Source: Plectrocnemia conspersa
Lineage: Eukaryota > Arthropoda > Insecta > Trichoptera > Polycentropodidae
DNA length: 64,000 bases
Assembly (NCBI GenBank): GCA_009617715.1
Contig: VTFK01000214.1
Span: forward strand, 1-64,000
Direction of reading: 5' to 3'
Position numbers and translations under genes: made by a program. The notes beneath the pieces were generated by a model, which saw only the letters and a list, made by a program, of their open reading frames with translations, had not been told where the DNA came from and did not search any database. Position 1 is the first letter of the stretch, and every line of letters starts with the position of its first letter. Positions 1-9,726 of this stretch are shown one piece after another.

Positions 1-1428
1 GAGATTAAAATAATATTGCTTTTAAAATTTAATATATAATTAAATACAAAACACATTATCTTATAAATTACATAAAATTAAACTATAACGCGAAGTAAAA
101 AGTTAAAATATTAATACTTTGAATCATATTTTGTAATTTACTGTATTTATAAATAAGTAAATACCTTTCTAATTATATAAAAATTAAATGTCTTCGTTCA
201 CTACCCAAACAAAATAATCACGACTGAAAAATAAAATGAATATGCATAAGTAAATAATGTTTTAATATACTTATTAAGTTCCCAGGTCTATATAGCTGGC
301 CTTGTCTGGGTTAGATATGCTATAGAGGAGAGGTCCCTAAACTTTTTTGTCTCGTAGACCACTTGCCATGTTTTTCGGTTTTGGGTAGACCCCCTGCTTG
401 ATTGATATTGATTTTTTGCAAATTAATCAACTTCAAATGTGTTTTTGACAGCTGTTATCGTGCTACTCACTTTGAAAGATTTCTACTATCTGTGTATGCA
501 GAGCCGGCCCGAGGGACAGGCAGTACAGGCGATCGCCTGGGGCGCTAGATGTTGTGGGGCGCCGTGATACCAAATAAAGGCGCAATATTCACTTAAAATT
601 ATCAAACAATATTGTTTAAGAATATAATCTGGTATTAGTTTTTTATACACTACTGTGTACTCTTTAAATTATTTCACACGTAAAAAATCATAACAAAAAA
701 TAAATTTTTAAATATCCACAATCGCAAAAAAAGAGCATGGTGACAAATATAATATAGTATTACTTTAATTTGAATTATATTTTTGCGCTCATCAAGTATT
801 AATAGAGGGGGGGGGGAGGCGGGCGCAAATTTAGTTTTTGCCTGGACTGCCTTTATTTGGTATCACGGCGCCCCACAACATCTAGCGCCCCAGGCGATCG
901 CCTGTACTGCCTGTCCCTCGGGCCGGCTCTGCATACACAGATAGTAGAAATCTTTCAAAGTGAGTAGCACGATAACAGCTGTCAAAAACACATTTGAAGT
1001 TGATTAATTTGCAAAAAATCAATATCAATCAAGCAGGGGGTCTACCCAAAACCGAAAAACATGGCAAGTGGTCTACGAGACAAAAAAGTTTAGGGACCTC
1101 TCCTCTATAGCATATCTAACCCAGACAAGGCCAGCTATATAGACCTGGGAACTTAATAAGTATATTAAAACATTATTTACTTATGCATATTCATTTTATT
1201 TTTCAGTCGTGATTATTTTGTTTGGGTAGTGAACGAAGACATTTAATTTTTATATAATTAGAAAGGTATTTACTTATTTATAAATACAGTAAATTACAAA
1301 ATATGATTCAAAGTATTAATATTTTAACTTTTTACTTCGCGTTATAGTTTAATTTTATGTAATTTATAAGATAATGTGTTTTGTATTTAATTATATATTA
1401 AATTTTAAAGCAATATTATTTTAATCTC
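1..1428. repeat. Giant near-perfect inverted repeat (fold-back), cut by the window start
   Basis: Positions 1-581 are the reverse complement of about 849-1428 with almost no differences and roughly a one-base slip; the spacer is about 582-848. The first bases, gagattaaaataatattgc, return inverted as gcaatattattttaatctc ending at 1428. The left edge is the window edge, so the true boundary is unknown. The outer arm is a dispersed repeat: its stretch around 1095-1200 has a diverged relative near 8645-8800. This may be a fold-back transposon, a transposon inserted as a palindrome, or a long-read or assembly inversion artefact. Confidence 0.85.
499..931. mobile_element. hAT-like non-autonomous element at the centre of the palindrome
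   Basis: It starts with CAGAGCCGGCCCGAGGGACA at 499 and ends with the exact inverse at 931, the CAG...CTG form of many hAT termini. The inverted ends run about 83 bp. A G-run lies at about 807-816. The flanks (ctgtgtatg and catacacag) are inverted, not direct, repeats, so no target-site duplication is seen. This argues that the whole locus is a mirror copy and not a simple insertion. Confidence 0.5.
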
Positions 1429-1447
1429 TCTCTCTCTCTCTCTTTCT
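1424..1447. repeat. CT dinucleotide microsatellite
   Basis: A run of CT repeats immediately abuts the right arm of the palindrome. If the palindrome is real, GA repeats should flank the left arm just before the window. Confidence 0.9.
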
Positions 1448-1539
1448 TACAGTGCCGTAGCTAGAGTAGTAAACGCTTGGGGACAAAAATGTTGTATTTA
1501 TAATTCATTGTCATTTTTAAAATAAATAAATGACCGAGC

Positions 1540-2440
1540 TTGACAATCTTCGGTTTACCCAGAGAGCCCAATTCGTTTTTTGCGCTGTCTGTTGTTTTCC
1601 GGTTGAGAGTAGCCAGTGGCGGACGCTACAGTTATGGCAGCCAGAGTAGATGTAGCTGCCTAGTGCGCGGCCCACTTCAGGCAGCCAGTACATTTCTAGG
1701 CGCTGTTTCTGTTTTTTATGGCTGTGGCAGCCAAGCTGCCAAATGCGCAGCTCACCTAAGTCTTGAAAATTGTATTAATACTTTAGGTTGCAATCGGTCA
1801 GAGAGTGTTACTACATTATCCATTGTTATAACCACTGCCGTTACCAGTAATAGAGCCCTACCTACGAGTCCAACCCAATGGGTGGCATCCAGCTTTTTAG
1901 GGCTAGACGAGCGGGAACCACTCCCCGTAGTACTACGTTATTTGTTAGAGTATCAGTAGTGTTTCTCCCGAGTGTTTTGGGAAACGCTCTCCTGATCACC
2001 TGCAATCATGCTCCTGCATTTCTATGCTTCATCCTTGAACATCACTTTCGTGTTTCCTCAGTTCCAGTTTCGACTCCCGGTCCCTTATTAGCCTGCTGGT
2101 TTGAAATGCAGTGCTTTGCTCATCATTGATAGTCCAAAGGACGCTACCTCGGTTAGGTGTTCACAGAGTTTGCTTCCCTCTTAAGAGCCTGGGGGCTTTC
2201 AAGCTTAAAAGAGGTCCCTCACTCTCCCACGCTGTTAACGGCGAGCTCCAGCGTGTGGTCGACTGGCGCCGATTGCAATCGGTCAATAAAATTTTTCATA
2301 ACACGTATGATTCTGTTCTCTACTGAAAGTTCTCTATTAATGAATAATTCTCCTGACATCCTTCTACGTCGCCTTGCTATAGAATATATATTACGGTCGC
2401 TCCGATGAGTATTTCGTTCATTTGGGGTACTACGGGGATC
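1540..2440 (+). pseudogene. Degenerate retrotransposon sequence, possibly ORF1-like
   Basis: This GC-richer block has open but non-matching frames. Around 1640-1760 a translation contains a Cys-rich stretch (YGCGSQAAKCAAHL) that resembles the zinc-knuckle region of non-LTR retrotransposon ORF1 or gag proteins. It lies just upstream, in the same orientation, of a clear reverse-transcriptase scrap at 2440-2660. A related piece (ctctcccat... to ctggcacc) recurs at about 12270-12330. The call is inference from composition, position and weak motif similarity. Confidence 0.35.
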
Positions 2441-2660
2441 CTATCTAGATTTTCTGCTCATTTTTTAATGACATACATGTGGCAATTAATGACTTGGAAT
2501 ATTTATATGTTGATGACTTGAAAGTGTTTCCGAGTATTCGTACAAATTCGGATTCACTCTTTGCAGAAAGACATGAAGTCGCCGTGGAAGTGGTAGATCG
2601 ACAATCGAATACATTTCAGCAACGATAAGTGTCACATTGCCTCATTTTCCAGTTTCTCTT
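2440..2660 (+). pseudogene. Non-LTR (LINE) reverse-transcriptase fragment
   Basis: Reading with one frame change gives INDLEYLYVDDLKVFPSIRT and then NSDSLFAERHE. This matches the catalytic Y-x-DD block and the segment after it in jockey/CR1-like reverse transcriptases (YADDLK...F..I....D...LQ.DL). The catalytic Asp pair survives but stops and frameshifts follow. The same family left scraps at about 9260, 44830-45300 and 47740-48470. Confidence 0.7.
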
Positions 2661-2739
2661 GCCCGGCTTTTAGATTAAAAGAATGAAGAATTTAATTAAA
2701 TAATTCAAAAATAAAAATTGAAACATTTACCTAATTCAT

Positions 2740-3065
2740 ATTCATTAACATATTTATAATGAAAGGTTCAAATAAAAAATTAAGTAGGTTCGAAAACTTA
2801 CAAATTAATTTAATAAAAAAAATACACATAATACACATTAGGCAATATCTTCATGACAAAAATAATTGGGTCACGGTATACATTGAAAATGTTATTTGTG
2901 TTTTAAATGGCTTTCCATATTTTTCACACTTGAATTCACAAACATCGATATGATTTGTGTATGTGTTAAAAGAATATATTTTGATTTGAATGCTTTACCA
3001 CATTTAAAATTGCGAACGTCACTATGTGCGTCGCAAGTGTGGATTCTAGTCACAAATAGTGATTA
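2740..3065 (-). pseudogene. 3' end of a zinc-finger gene, degenerate duplicate
   Basis: Sequence at about 2740-3060 is a decayed copy of the 3' end and 3' flank of the second zinc-finger gene (about 9440-10020). Finger remnants such as the F-K-C-E-K-C reverse complement and the spacer cacaaacatcgatatgattt are recognisable, but frames are broken. With the LINE scrap at 2440-2660 it forms the same ordered block as 9260-10020, so it is part of a segmental duplication. Confidence 0.7.
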
Positions 3066-3084
3066 CAATAATACCGGAATTGTC

Positions 3085-3185
3085 ATTTTGGCGACGGGAG
3101 GTGACGGGTGGCAATTAGACACAGATTGAGCCGTTGCAGTAGTACTTTATTGACGATTTATGAAGTTGTTTACATGGTGTTTTAC
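3085..3185 (+). repeat. Copy 1 of a dispersed repeat (GTGACGGGTGGCAATT family)
   Basis: Contains gaggtgacgggtggcaatta followed by gacacagattgagccgttgc, then an agtttgtttacat-like tail. Related copies are at about 12550-12740 (same strand), 21860-22065 (inverted) and 33715-33880 (same strand). This copy is short and lacks the GC-rich second half. Confidence 0.65.
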
Positions 3186-3334
3186 CAGTTTAAGTAAATA
3201 ATTGAAATATATGTTGACACATCATCCATATCCTACAAAGAACGATAAAAAGAAATTAAAAAATATTATTGATACTATTAGTATTTTACTTTGTAATACC
3301 CACATACTGAGTGTCAAGTTTTGCCCCAATACCG

Positions 3335-3503
3335 GTATTACCAGTATTGTAATCCTTAGTCGCAAACATCGCTATGAATAAGTATATTTACTTTCGAACG
3401 CTTTATCACTTTTTTCACATATAAAGTGAGAAACATTGCTATGATTAATCATATGTATTAAAAACATGGATTTTGATTGAAATGCATTTCAACATTTTAC
3501 ACT
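3335..3503 (-). pseudogene. Degenerate zinc fingers just past the stop of the first zinc-finger gene
   Basis: Finger-like sequence (reverse complement of Cys-x2-Cys-x3-Phe blocks, with catatg and cacat spacing) continues downstream of the stop codon but with lesions and lost cysteines. It suggests that the array once extended further and that a premature stop shortened it. Confidence 0.6.
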
Positions 3504-6500
3504 TTAAAAGTCACGTACATACATATGAGTTACCATATGAGCTGAAAGACTGTATTTGGTTTTGAAAGCTTTTCCACATTTTTCACATTCAAACTTACGA
3601 ACGTAAAGATGAGTTGTCATATGCGCTGAAAGTAATTTTTTCATTTTGAATGCTTTTCCACATTTTTCACATTTAAAATCAGAAACATCGTTATGTATTC
3701 GCATATGTAATAAAAGAATGGATTTTAATTTAAACGCTTTTCCACATTTTTCACATTTAAAGTTATATACATAGCTATGAGTTATCATATGAGTTGAAAG
3801 CTCGCATTTTCTTTTGAAAGCTTTTCCACATTTTTGACATTCGAAGTTACGAACTTCACTATGAGTTATAATATGCGATGAAAGCAATTTTTTCATTTTA
3901 AATGCTTTTCCACATTTATCACATTTGAAGACAGAAACATTACTATGACTTTGCATATGCAATGAAAGAACGGATTTTGATTTGAACGCTTTTCTACATA
4001 TTTTACAATCAAAGTTACGATCATTACTATGAGTTTGCATATGTAGTGAAATAACAGATTTAGATTTAAATGCTTTTCCACATTTATCACACTTAAAGTC
4101 ACGAGCATCGCTATGAGTTATCATATGCTCTGAAAGAGTTCCTTTATATTTAAACGTTTTTGAACACTTTTCACATTTAAAGTCACGTACATGGCTATGA
4201 GTTATCATATGAGTTGAAAGACTGTATTTGCTTTTGAAAGCTTTACCACATCTTTCACATTCAAAGTTACGAATGTTACTATGAGTTAACATATGCGCTG
4301 AAAGTATTTTTTTCATTTTAAATGCTTTTCCACATTTCTCACATTTGAAGTCAGAAACTTCGCTATGACTTTGCATATGTAATAAAAGAATGGATTTTGT
4401 TTTAAACGCTTTTCCACATTTTTCACATTTAAAATCACGAACATCACTATGAGTTATCATATGTGCTATAAGTATTTTTTTCATTTTGAATGCTTTTCCA
4501 CATATTTCACATTTGAAGTCAGAAATATCGCTATGACTTTGCATATGAAACAAAAGAATAGATTTTGATTTAAACGCTTTTGCACATTTTTTACATTTAA
4601 AGTCACGTACATAGCTATGAGTTAACATATGAGTTGAGAGCACACATTTGCTTTTAAAAGCTTTTCCACATGTTTCACATTCAAAGTTACGAACGTCACT
4701 ATGGGTTATCATATGCCTTGAAAGTATTGTTTTAGTTCTGAATGCTTTTCCACAATTTTCACATTTGAAGTCAGAAACATCGCCATGTTTTTGCATATGA
4801 AATAAAAGAATGGATTTTGATTTAAACGCTTTTCCACATTTTTCACATTTAAAGTCGCAAACGTTAATATTAGATTTCATATGCTCTGAAAGGTTTCTTT
4901 TATATCTAAACTTTGTTCCACATTTTTCACATTTAAAATCACAAACATAAGAATGAGTTTTCATATGCTCTGAAAGGTTTCTCTTATATTTAAATGTTTT
5001 TCCACATTTATTACATATAAAAACACGAGCATCGTTGTGAGTTTTCATATGTGTTGTAAGATATCTTTTAGTTTTGAATGCCTTTTCACATTTTTCACAT
5101 TTAAAATCATTAAAATTCAGATGAGTTTGCATATGTTTTGTTAGATATTTTTTAGTTTTAAATGCCATTTTACAAGTATCACATTTATTTACAGAAAACT
5201 CATATCGCATACGTTTAACATTGGTGCATTTTTCTCTTTCTGATTTCTAAAATTAAATTTATATTTGTTAACTAAATTTAAGTATTGATATATATACACT
5301 CTGTACTCTTTTTATGCGGTCTTTTTTTATGCGGTTTTGTAGTTATGCGGTTTATATTTCAAGAAGCATTTTTTTTAATATCCATTTTGGACCATTTTGA
5401 CATGTTAAAAAAGTAAAAAATTCGGAGAATTTTGTCTCCGAATATATCGCTTCCTGTCACGGTGAGTGTAGAGGACAATTCAGGTAATCCATATTTGGAA
5501 CATCCTAATGTACAAGTACTATTTCTTCCACCCAACACAACAAGCATCATCCAACCATTGGATCAAGGCATAATTTCCACAAAAAATATAACATTAAGAG
5601 CACTTAACGATATAAAGTGGATAAACTAGATAATGAGTCAGTGACAGTAACTGATATTATAAAAGTTTTTCTATTTTGCACTGTTTAAATCATGTTGCAC
5701 TTGCTATCTCTCAAATAAGATCCCAAACTTTAAATTCTTGTTGCTCAATGAAACCAACCAAACGTCGACAGTTTTAGCTGAAATAATTTCTTTACCACAT
5801 GAAATTGGTGGGGAAGGTTTTGAAACATATTCCAAAAACGATGTAGACGAATTAGTACTTAAAGATAATGTCATGAATGACAAAAATATCATTGGTATAC
5901 CTCTTAATACCGTTGAAGAACAAGAAAACGACAGTCACCCTCACTGCAAGTGTAATTTGAGAAGGTCTTCAACTTTCGAGTAAATTGGCAAACCATTTTT
6001 TTGAAAATTATAATAATTCTAAACGAGCATTCAAGTTTCAATGCGAGCTTTAAAATTGCAATTCTGGATATCAGGAATTGTACAAAAAATGAGCAAAACC
6101 ATTGCAAAGTTTAATCACTGATTATGTTGTCAAAGGGAAAAATCAAAAATTAACATGCGAAGTTGAGGCTAATTTTACTTGTGAAGAAGGACATAGATCT
6201 GATACGCTGACTATCTCTTCTGGCGATAAAAGTGATTTCAAACCAGTTCGCAAATTATGCCGAACACTCATATAGCGACGATAATTCTAAAGAAAAAATG
6301 TAAAAAAAAAACTTTTTTTGTAAAATTTTTATATTTAAATTTAGAAGGGATATTTTTCTAAAATTTAAAAAACTTTTCTATGATTGTTAACGTTTTTATA
6401 AAAATGTGAATAAACATTTTAAAAGGAATATGGTAAGACTAACTATTTTACTGAAATTCAATAAACCTTTTTTTTATGCGATTTTCAGTATATTGTAACT

Positions 6501-7011
6501 CATTGATTTAGTTTTATGCGGTTTTAAAAAATTATGGAACGTATCCTTTATTTTTATACGTGTGCCTAGTCTTTTTTTGTGCGATTTTTTTTATGCGTTT
6601 TCCTGTGGAACGTATCTACCGCATAAAAAGAGTACCAAGTGTATATATATATATATAAGAATTTTAAAAATATTGGACTATTACTTTGATGACATTGTCA
6701 ATTTGTTGAGATAAAACGTTCACCTCGGTAGTATTCGCCTTAAGTATATCTTTGATATCGAACATTTCTGAAATAATATAATAATTAATAATTCAAATAC
6801 ATATCAAAATATGCCACAATTTTGTATTATTAAGTATATTTAACCTATTTCGAACATGTCATCTACGCATGTATCTTCACTGGCATCATATTCGCGTTTT
6901 ACAGTTGGTAACTTATATGGAAAACACAATTTAAATTTACATGCATTAACAGTGTTACAAGTTACGTTTTGTTACCTCGACGGAAGCAAATATTTCTTTG
7001 TCGATTTCCAT
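3504..7011 (-). CDS. C2H2 zinc-finger protein, 20 fingers (tandem gene A)
   Basis: Putative nuclear nucleic-acid-binding protein. I built four exons: 7019-6976, 6911-6845, 6767-6685 and 5246-3504. All have GT-AG ends and compatible phases; starting at the ATG at 7011-7009 gives 642 residues. The N-terminal 60 or so residues are acidic and carry no domain I recognise (neither ZAD nor KRAB). They are followed by 20 fingers of 28 residues, C-x2-C-x3-F-x5-L-x2-H-x3-H. Finger 4 has lost its last histidine (HMKSN). Linkers read like HSDVRDFK, not TGEKPY. From finger 10 on, finger types repeat in sets of three (KSILLLH, MKKLLSAH, KYSLSTH), a sign of recent internal duplication. A Tigger element lies in the last intron. 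The closest relative is the gene at 9727-11658. A further upstream first exon near 8300-8360 is possible, so the start is uncertain. Confidence 0.85.
5306..6632 (+). mobile_element. Tigger/pogo-type DNA transposon in a zinc-finger gene intron
   Basis: Perfect terminal inverted repeats CTCTTTTTATGCGGT and ACCGCATAAAAAGAG are flanked by a TA duplication (5304-5305 and 6633-6634), as expected for pogo/Tigger. Further copies of the word tatgcggt lie inside both ends. The internal frame at 5432-5629 carries VLFLPPNTTSIIQPLDQG, the block around the third catalytic Asp of Tigger/jerky DDE transposases. The rest is broken by stops and the N-terminal two thirds is missing, so the copy is dead. The TIRs are still identical over 15 bp. 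Confidence 0.9.
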
Positions 7012-7059
7012 GTCAACTTCTGCAAAGATAAAAGAATAATTTAAGGAAATTTCTAATTA

Positions 7060-8270
7060 TTTGATATAATAATTAAGGTTAGTGTTGTAAAAGAAGTTAT
7101 TTAAATTCAATATTAACAGGACACAAAATAAAAAAAATCAATTGATTAAAATAAATAAATATTCATACAATATTTTTCTAATCATTTTATCCAGTTTTAC
7201 AATTAAAATTTCTTGGCTAAATAATAATGTATCAATTAGGTATTTAAATAAATAAATAAAATGAGGGGCAAACATTTTAAAATATCGTAAAGAAAAAAGA
7301 ATGGCAAGATATGTTAAATTAATTTAAAATAATATACATATTAAACTAATCTATAAAAAAAACATATCTATATCCATATAAAATCCAAAATATTTCAAAA
7401 AGATATTAAAATAATACTATATAACCATCCTATTTATCGTTATTATAATTATGAATTAATTTAATCTTGCATATTGAGATTTAAAAAGATATTCAATAGT
7501 AATGAATAAATTGAAATTTAATAACTTGTCTTATAACATTCACCTTTCTTTAAATCGTGTGAGTAATGTTCCGTATGATATGCCTTGTGAACGATTGATT
7601 TGTGACCAATTATCGTGTGAGCAATTTTCGCTGTGAAAAGTTGCCTTGTGACCAATGTTCGTGTCACCAGTTGTCATGTGAACAATAGTCCGTTCACCGT
7701 TTCGTTTAATAAATTATTTATTATCATATATTATATACTTCTAGTTCTAATTATTATACTGCAAATTATTTATTAATTACTAGCTATAACAAAACAAAAA
7801 TGACGGACTTTTTTTATAAAAATAATCATAAATATACAAATTTTGTATTTAATAAGTATTTTTTTATTTGGTAATTAAATTAATTGAAAAAAGCGCCACA
7901 TGGAAGGGTGACGGACATTGTTACATAAAGAACAATGTATTTTTATTATTATTTATATTATATTATTTTATCAATACATGTAGTATGCTTATTATAAAAT
8001 AAAAAATAAAATGTTTTAAATTTTGGTAGAAATAAATATTTAATATAAATAAAAACATTTTACCGAAACCGAACTGATGATAAATTTTATTTATTGAACC
8101 GAAACGAAAATTGAAATGAAAAAAATAACGGTTTGAAGAACAATAGGTTCCATTTATAACTGATATTAATAAAGTAAATGGTATTCACGAACAAATTATA
8201 TAATGTGTCGAACAAAATCTCTCAATAAAATCGTTAATTGCGATCAAAATAAATAAAATAATAAAAGGAA
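7060..8270. other. AT-rich insertion in the 5' part of zinc-finger gene A
   Basis: In gene B the homologous ends of this stretch lie only about 50 bp apart (around 11690-11740). Here they are separated by about 1.2 kb, so something was inserted in A or deleted from B. Apart from the 15-bp tandem array at 7558-7700 I see only AT-rich sequence and no open frame of note. Confidence 0.55.
7558..7700. repeat. Degenerate 15-16 bp tandem repeat (GTGACCAATTGTCGT type)
   Basis: Consecutive units read gtgagtaatgttccgtat, gtgaccaattatcgt, gtgagcaattttcgct, gtgaaaagttgcctt, gtgaccaatgttcgt, gtcaccagttgtcat and gtgaacaatagtccg. There are about eight units with substitutions and small indels. The array is short and not coding in any consistent frame. 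Confidence 0.75.
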
Positions 8271-8289
8271 TTATACCGGTTTTGATAGA

Positions 8290-8360
8290 CGTCATTGTAG
8301 CAGCAAATTTATAGATTTTAACTAACCCTTGGTCAAAATACGACGAATTGTCGAGCATGA
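8290..8360 (-). other. Possible upstream first exon of zinc-finger gene A
   Basis: On the minus strand an ATG opens MLDNSSYFDQ, matching MVDNSSYLDQ at about 11785-11820 upstream of gene B; the following 60 bp also align. Conservation of the coding frame in both copies suggests a real exon. I could not find donors whose phase joins the next exon cleanly in both copies, so it may be a 5' UTR or a lost exon. Confidence 0.35.
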
Positions 8361-8519
8361 TAAATATATCGAGCATAAAATAGACACGCTTTATATTTAT
8401 TTTACACCTAGTTAATTTATTATTGCTATATTAACTTTAAGATATTTTCCACAGAAATAAAAAGAGGTATAAGTAGTGTAAATCTGTAAAACAAATATGG
8501 GTAATATCATGACATCTGA

Positions 8520-8810
8520 TTATAGACCGATAAGTTTCCTCTTTGTAGTGGGGAAGATCTGCTATCGAGTCCTCCAATGTGACTAAAGTCTGACACGCCA
8601 GTCTAGTACATAAATTAGGATTAGGCGGTCTTACAGTCAATGCCTCTATAATATATTTAACCCAGGCATGACCGATTATATAGACCTGGGGCATTCAATT
8701 TTTTATTTAAAAAGTGCATTAAAATGTTATTTTACATATTCATATTAATTTTTATTAGTTATTCTTTTATATTTCATCTTGATCTTTCTTGACATATAGT
8801 TGGATTTTTG
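8520..8810. repeat. Relative of the outer arm of the 1-1428 palindrome
   Basis: Positions 8640-8800 (cctctataatatatttaacc, then ccaggcatgaccgattatat and agacctggg) align with the right arm of the first repeat at about 1097-1200, including the tttttatt tail. The similarity is clear but diverged. Sequence 8520-8640 is GC-richer and unassigned. Confidence 0.6.
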
Positions 8811-9250
8811 TATTAATTTATAATTTATATGTCAATTACATAATTTTTTGTGTCAATAACTATTTACTTCTCTTCAATGTTTTTTTCTGAAGCCTCGTGT
8901 ATTATTACAATCGTAATTTTTTTTTTCTAATTTGCACTCTTTTGTATCGCTTACCATCTGTATTTTATTTAGGTATTGTGTACTTCCTTGTAGAATTACG
9001 CATTTAAATACTGACCTAATTAATATATTTTTTTAAATTATTGTTTTTTTTTATTTAAAATATCCTGATTACAATTTTATAAAATTAAAATGTTTATGCA
9101 GAACCTAATTTTTTAAGTTGTTATTTTGAATTTCATTTAAATTCATATTAAAATTTAATTAATTTGAGATTTATTGAATAAAATAGAAGGGGGAGGGCGG
9201 CATTTGTGTAATACATCCTCTGGCGCACAATATTCTAGGAACACCATTGC
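8810..9250. other. AT-rich spacer, no feature seen
   Basis: T-rich and A-rich runs without a coding frame, motif or repeat structure that I can support. Confidence 0.6.
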
Positions 9251-9254
9251 TTGT

Positions 9255-9400
9255 GTGTGTGTTTTAGAGTATTCGCACAAATTCAGGTTCATTCTCTTTA
9301 CAGAAAGACCTGGAGCTATTGTGACAATCGACTTTCTTTCAGCAACGCCAAGTGTTACATTTTCCAGATCCCCTTGCCCGGCGAAATTCTCAATTTTTTT
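9255..9400 (+). pseudogene. LINE reverse-transcriptase scrap, duplicate of 2520-2660
   Basis: Contains gagtattcgcacaaattcag followed by gttcattctctttacagaaa, the same reverse-transcriptase segment as 2530-2600 and, inverted, 48110-48160. It sits the same distance from a zinc-finger 3' end as the copy at 2440-2660, showing that it was carried along in a segmental duplication. Confidence 0.65.
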
Positions 9401-9726
9401 ATTAAAAAATATAATTCAGCAATTAAAATATCTACATAAATCATGTCTATTGACTTATTTATAATGACAGGTTCTAATAAACAATTAAGTACATTCGAAT
9501 TCAAACAAATCAATTTAATAAAAAATACACATTATACACATTAAGCAATATTTTCATAATTTAAATAGTTACATTAAATAAAAATTTAAGAAAATAATAT
9601 GAAGTCAGAGTTAGTCAATTTTTTATTACTTTAGATCCACCTAAAATGCCATAACTATGAGACCTCATTTCCAACTCCACAGACCTATTTTGTAAAAACA
9701 TGTCGTGAAAAATGGGATTTTTACAT

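Noticed and set aside
7558..7700. CRISPR-like array
   Set aside because: Eukaryotic context, adjoining degenerate units with no spacers; a simple tandem repeat explains it.
8437..8694. 85-codon minus-strand frame
   Set aside because: Overlaps the diverged copy of the palindrome arm; the translation follows repeat sequence and shows no domain.
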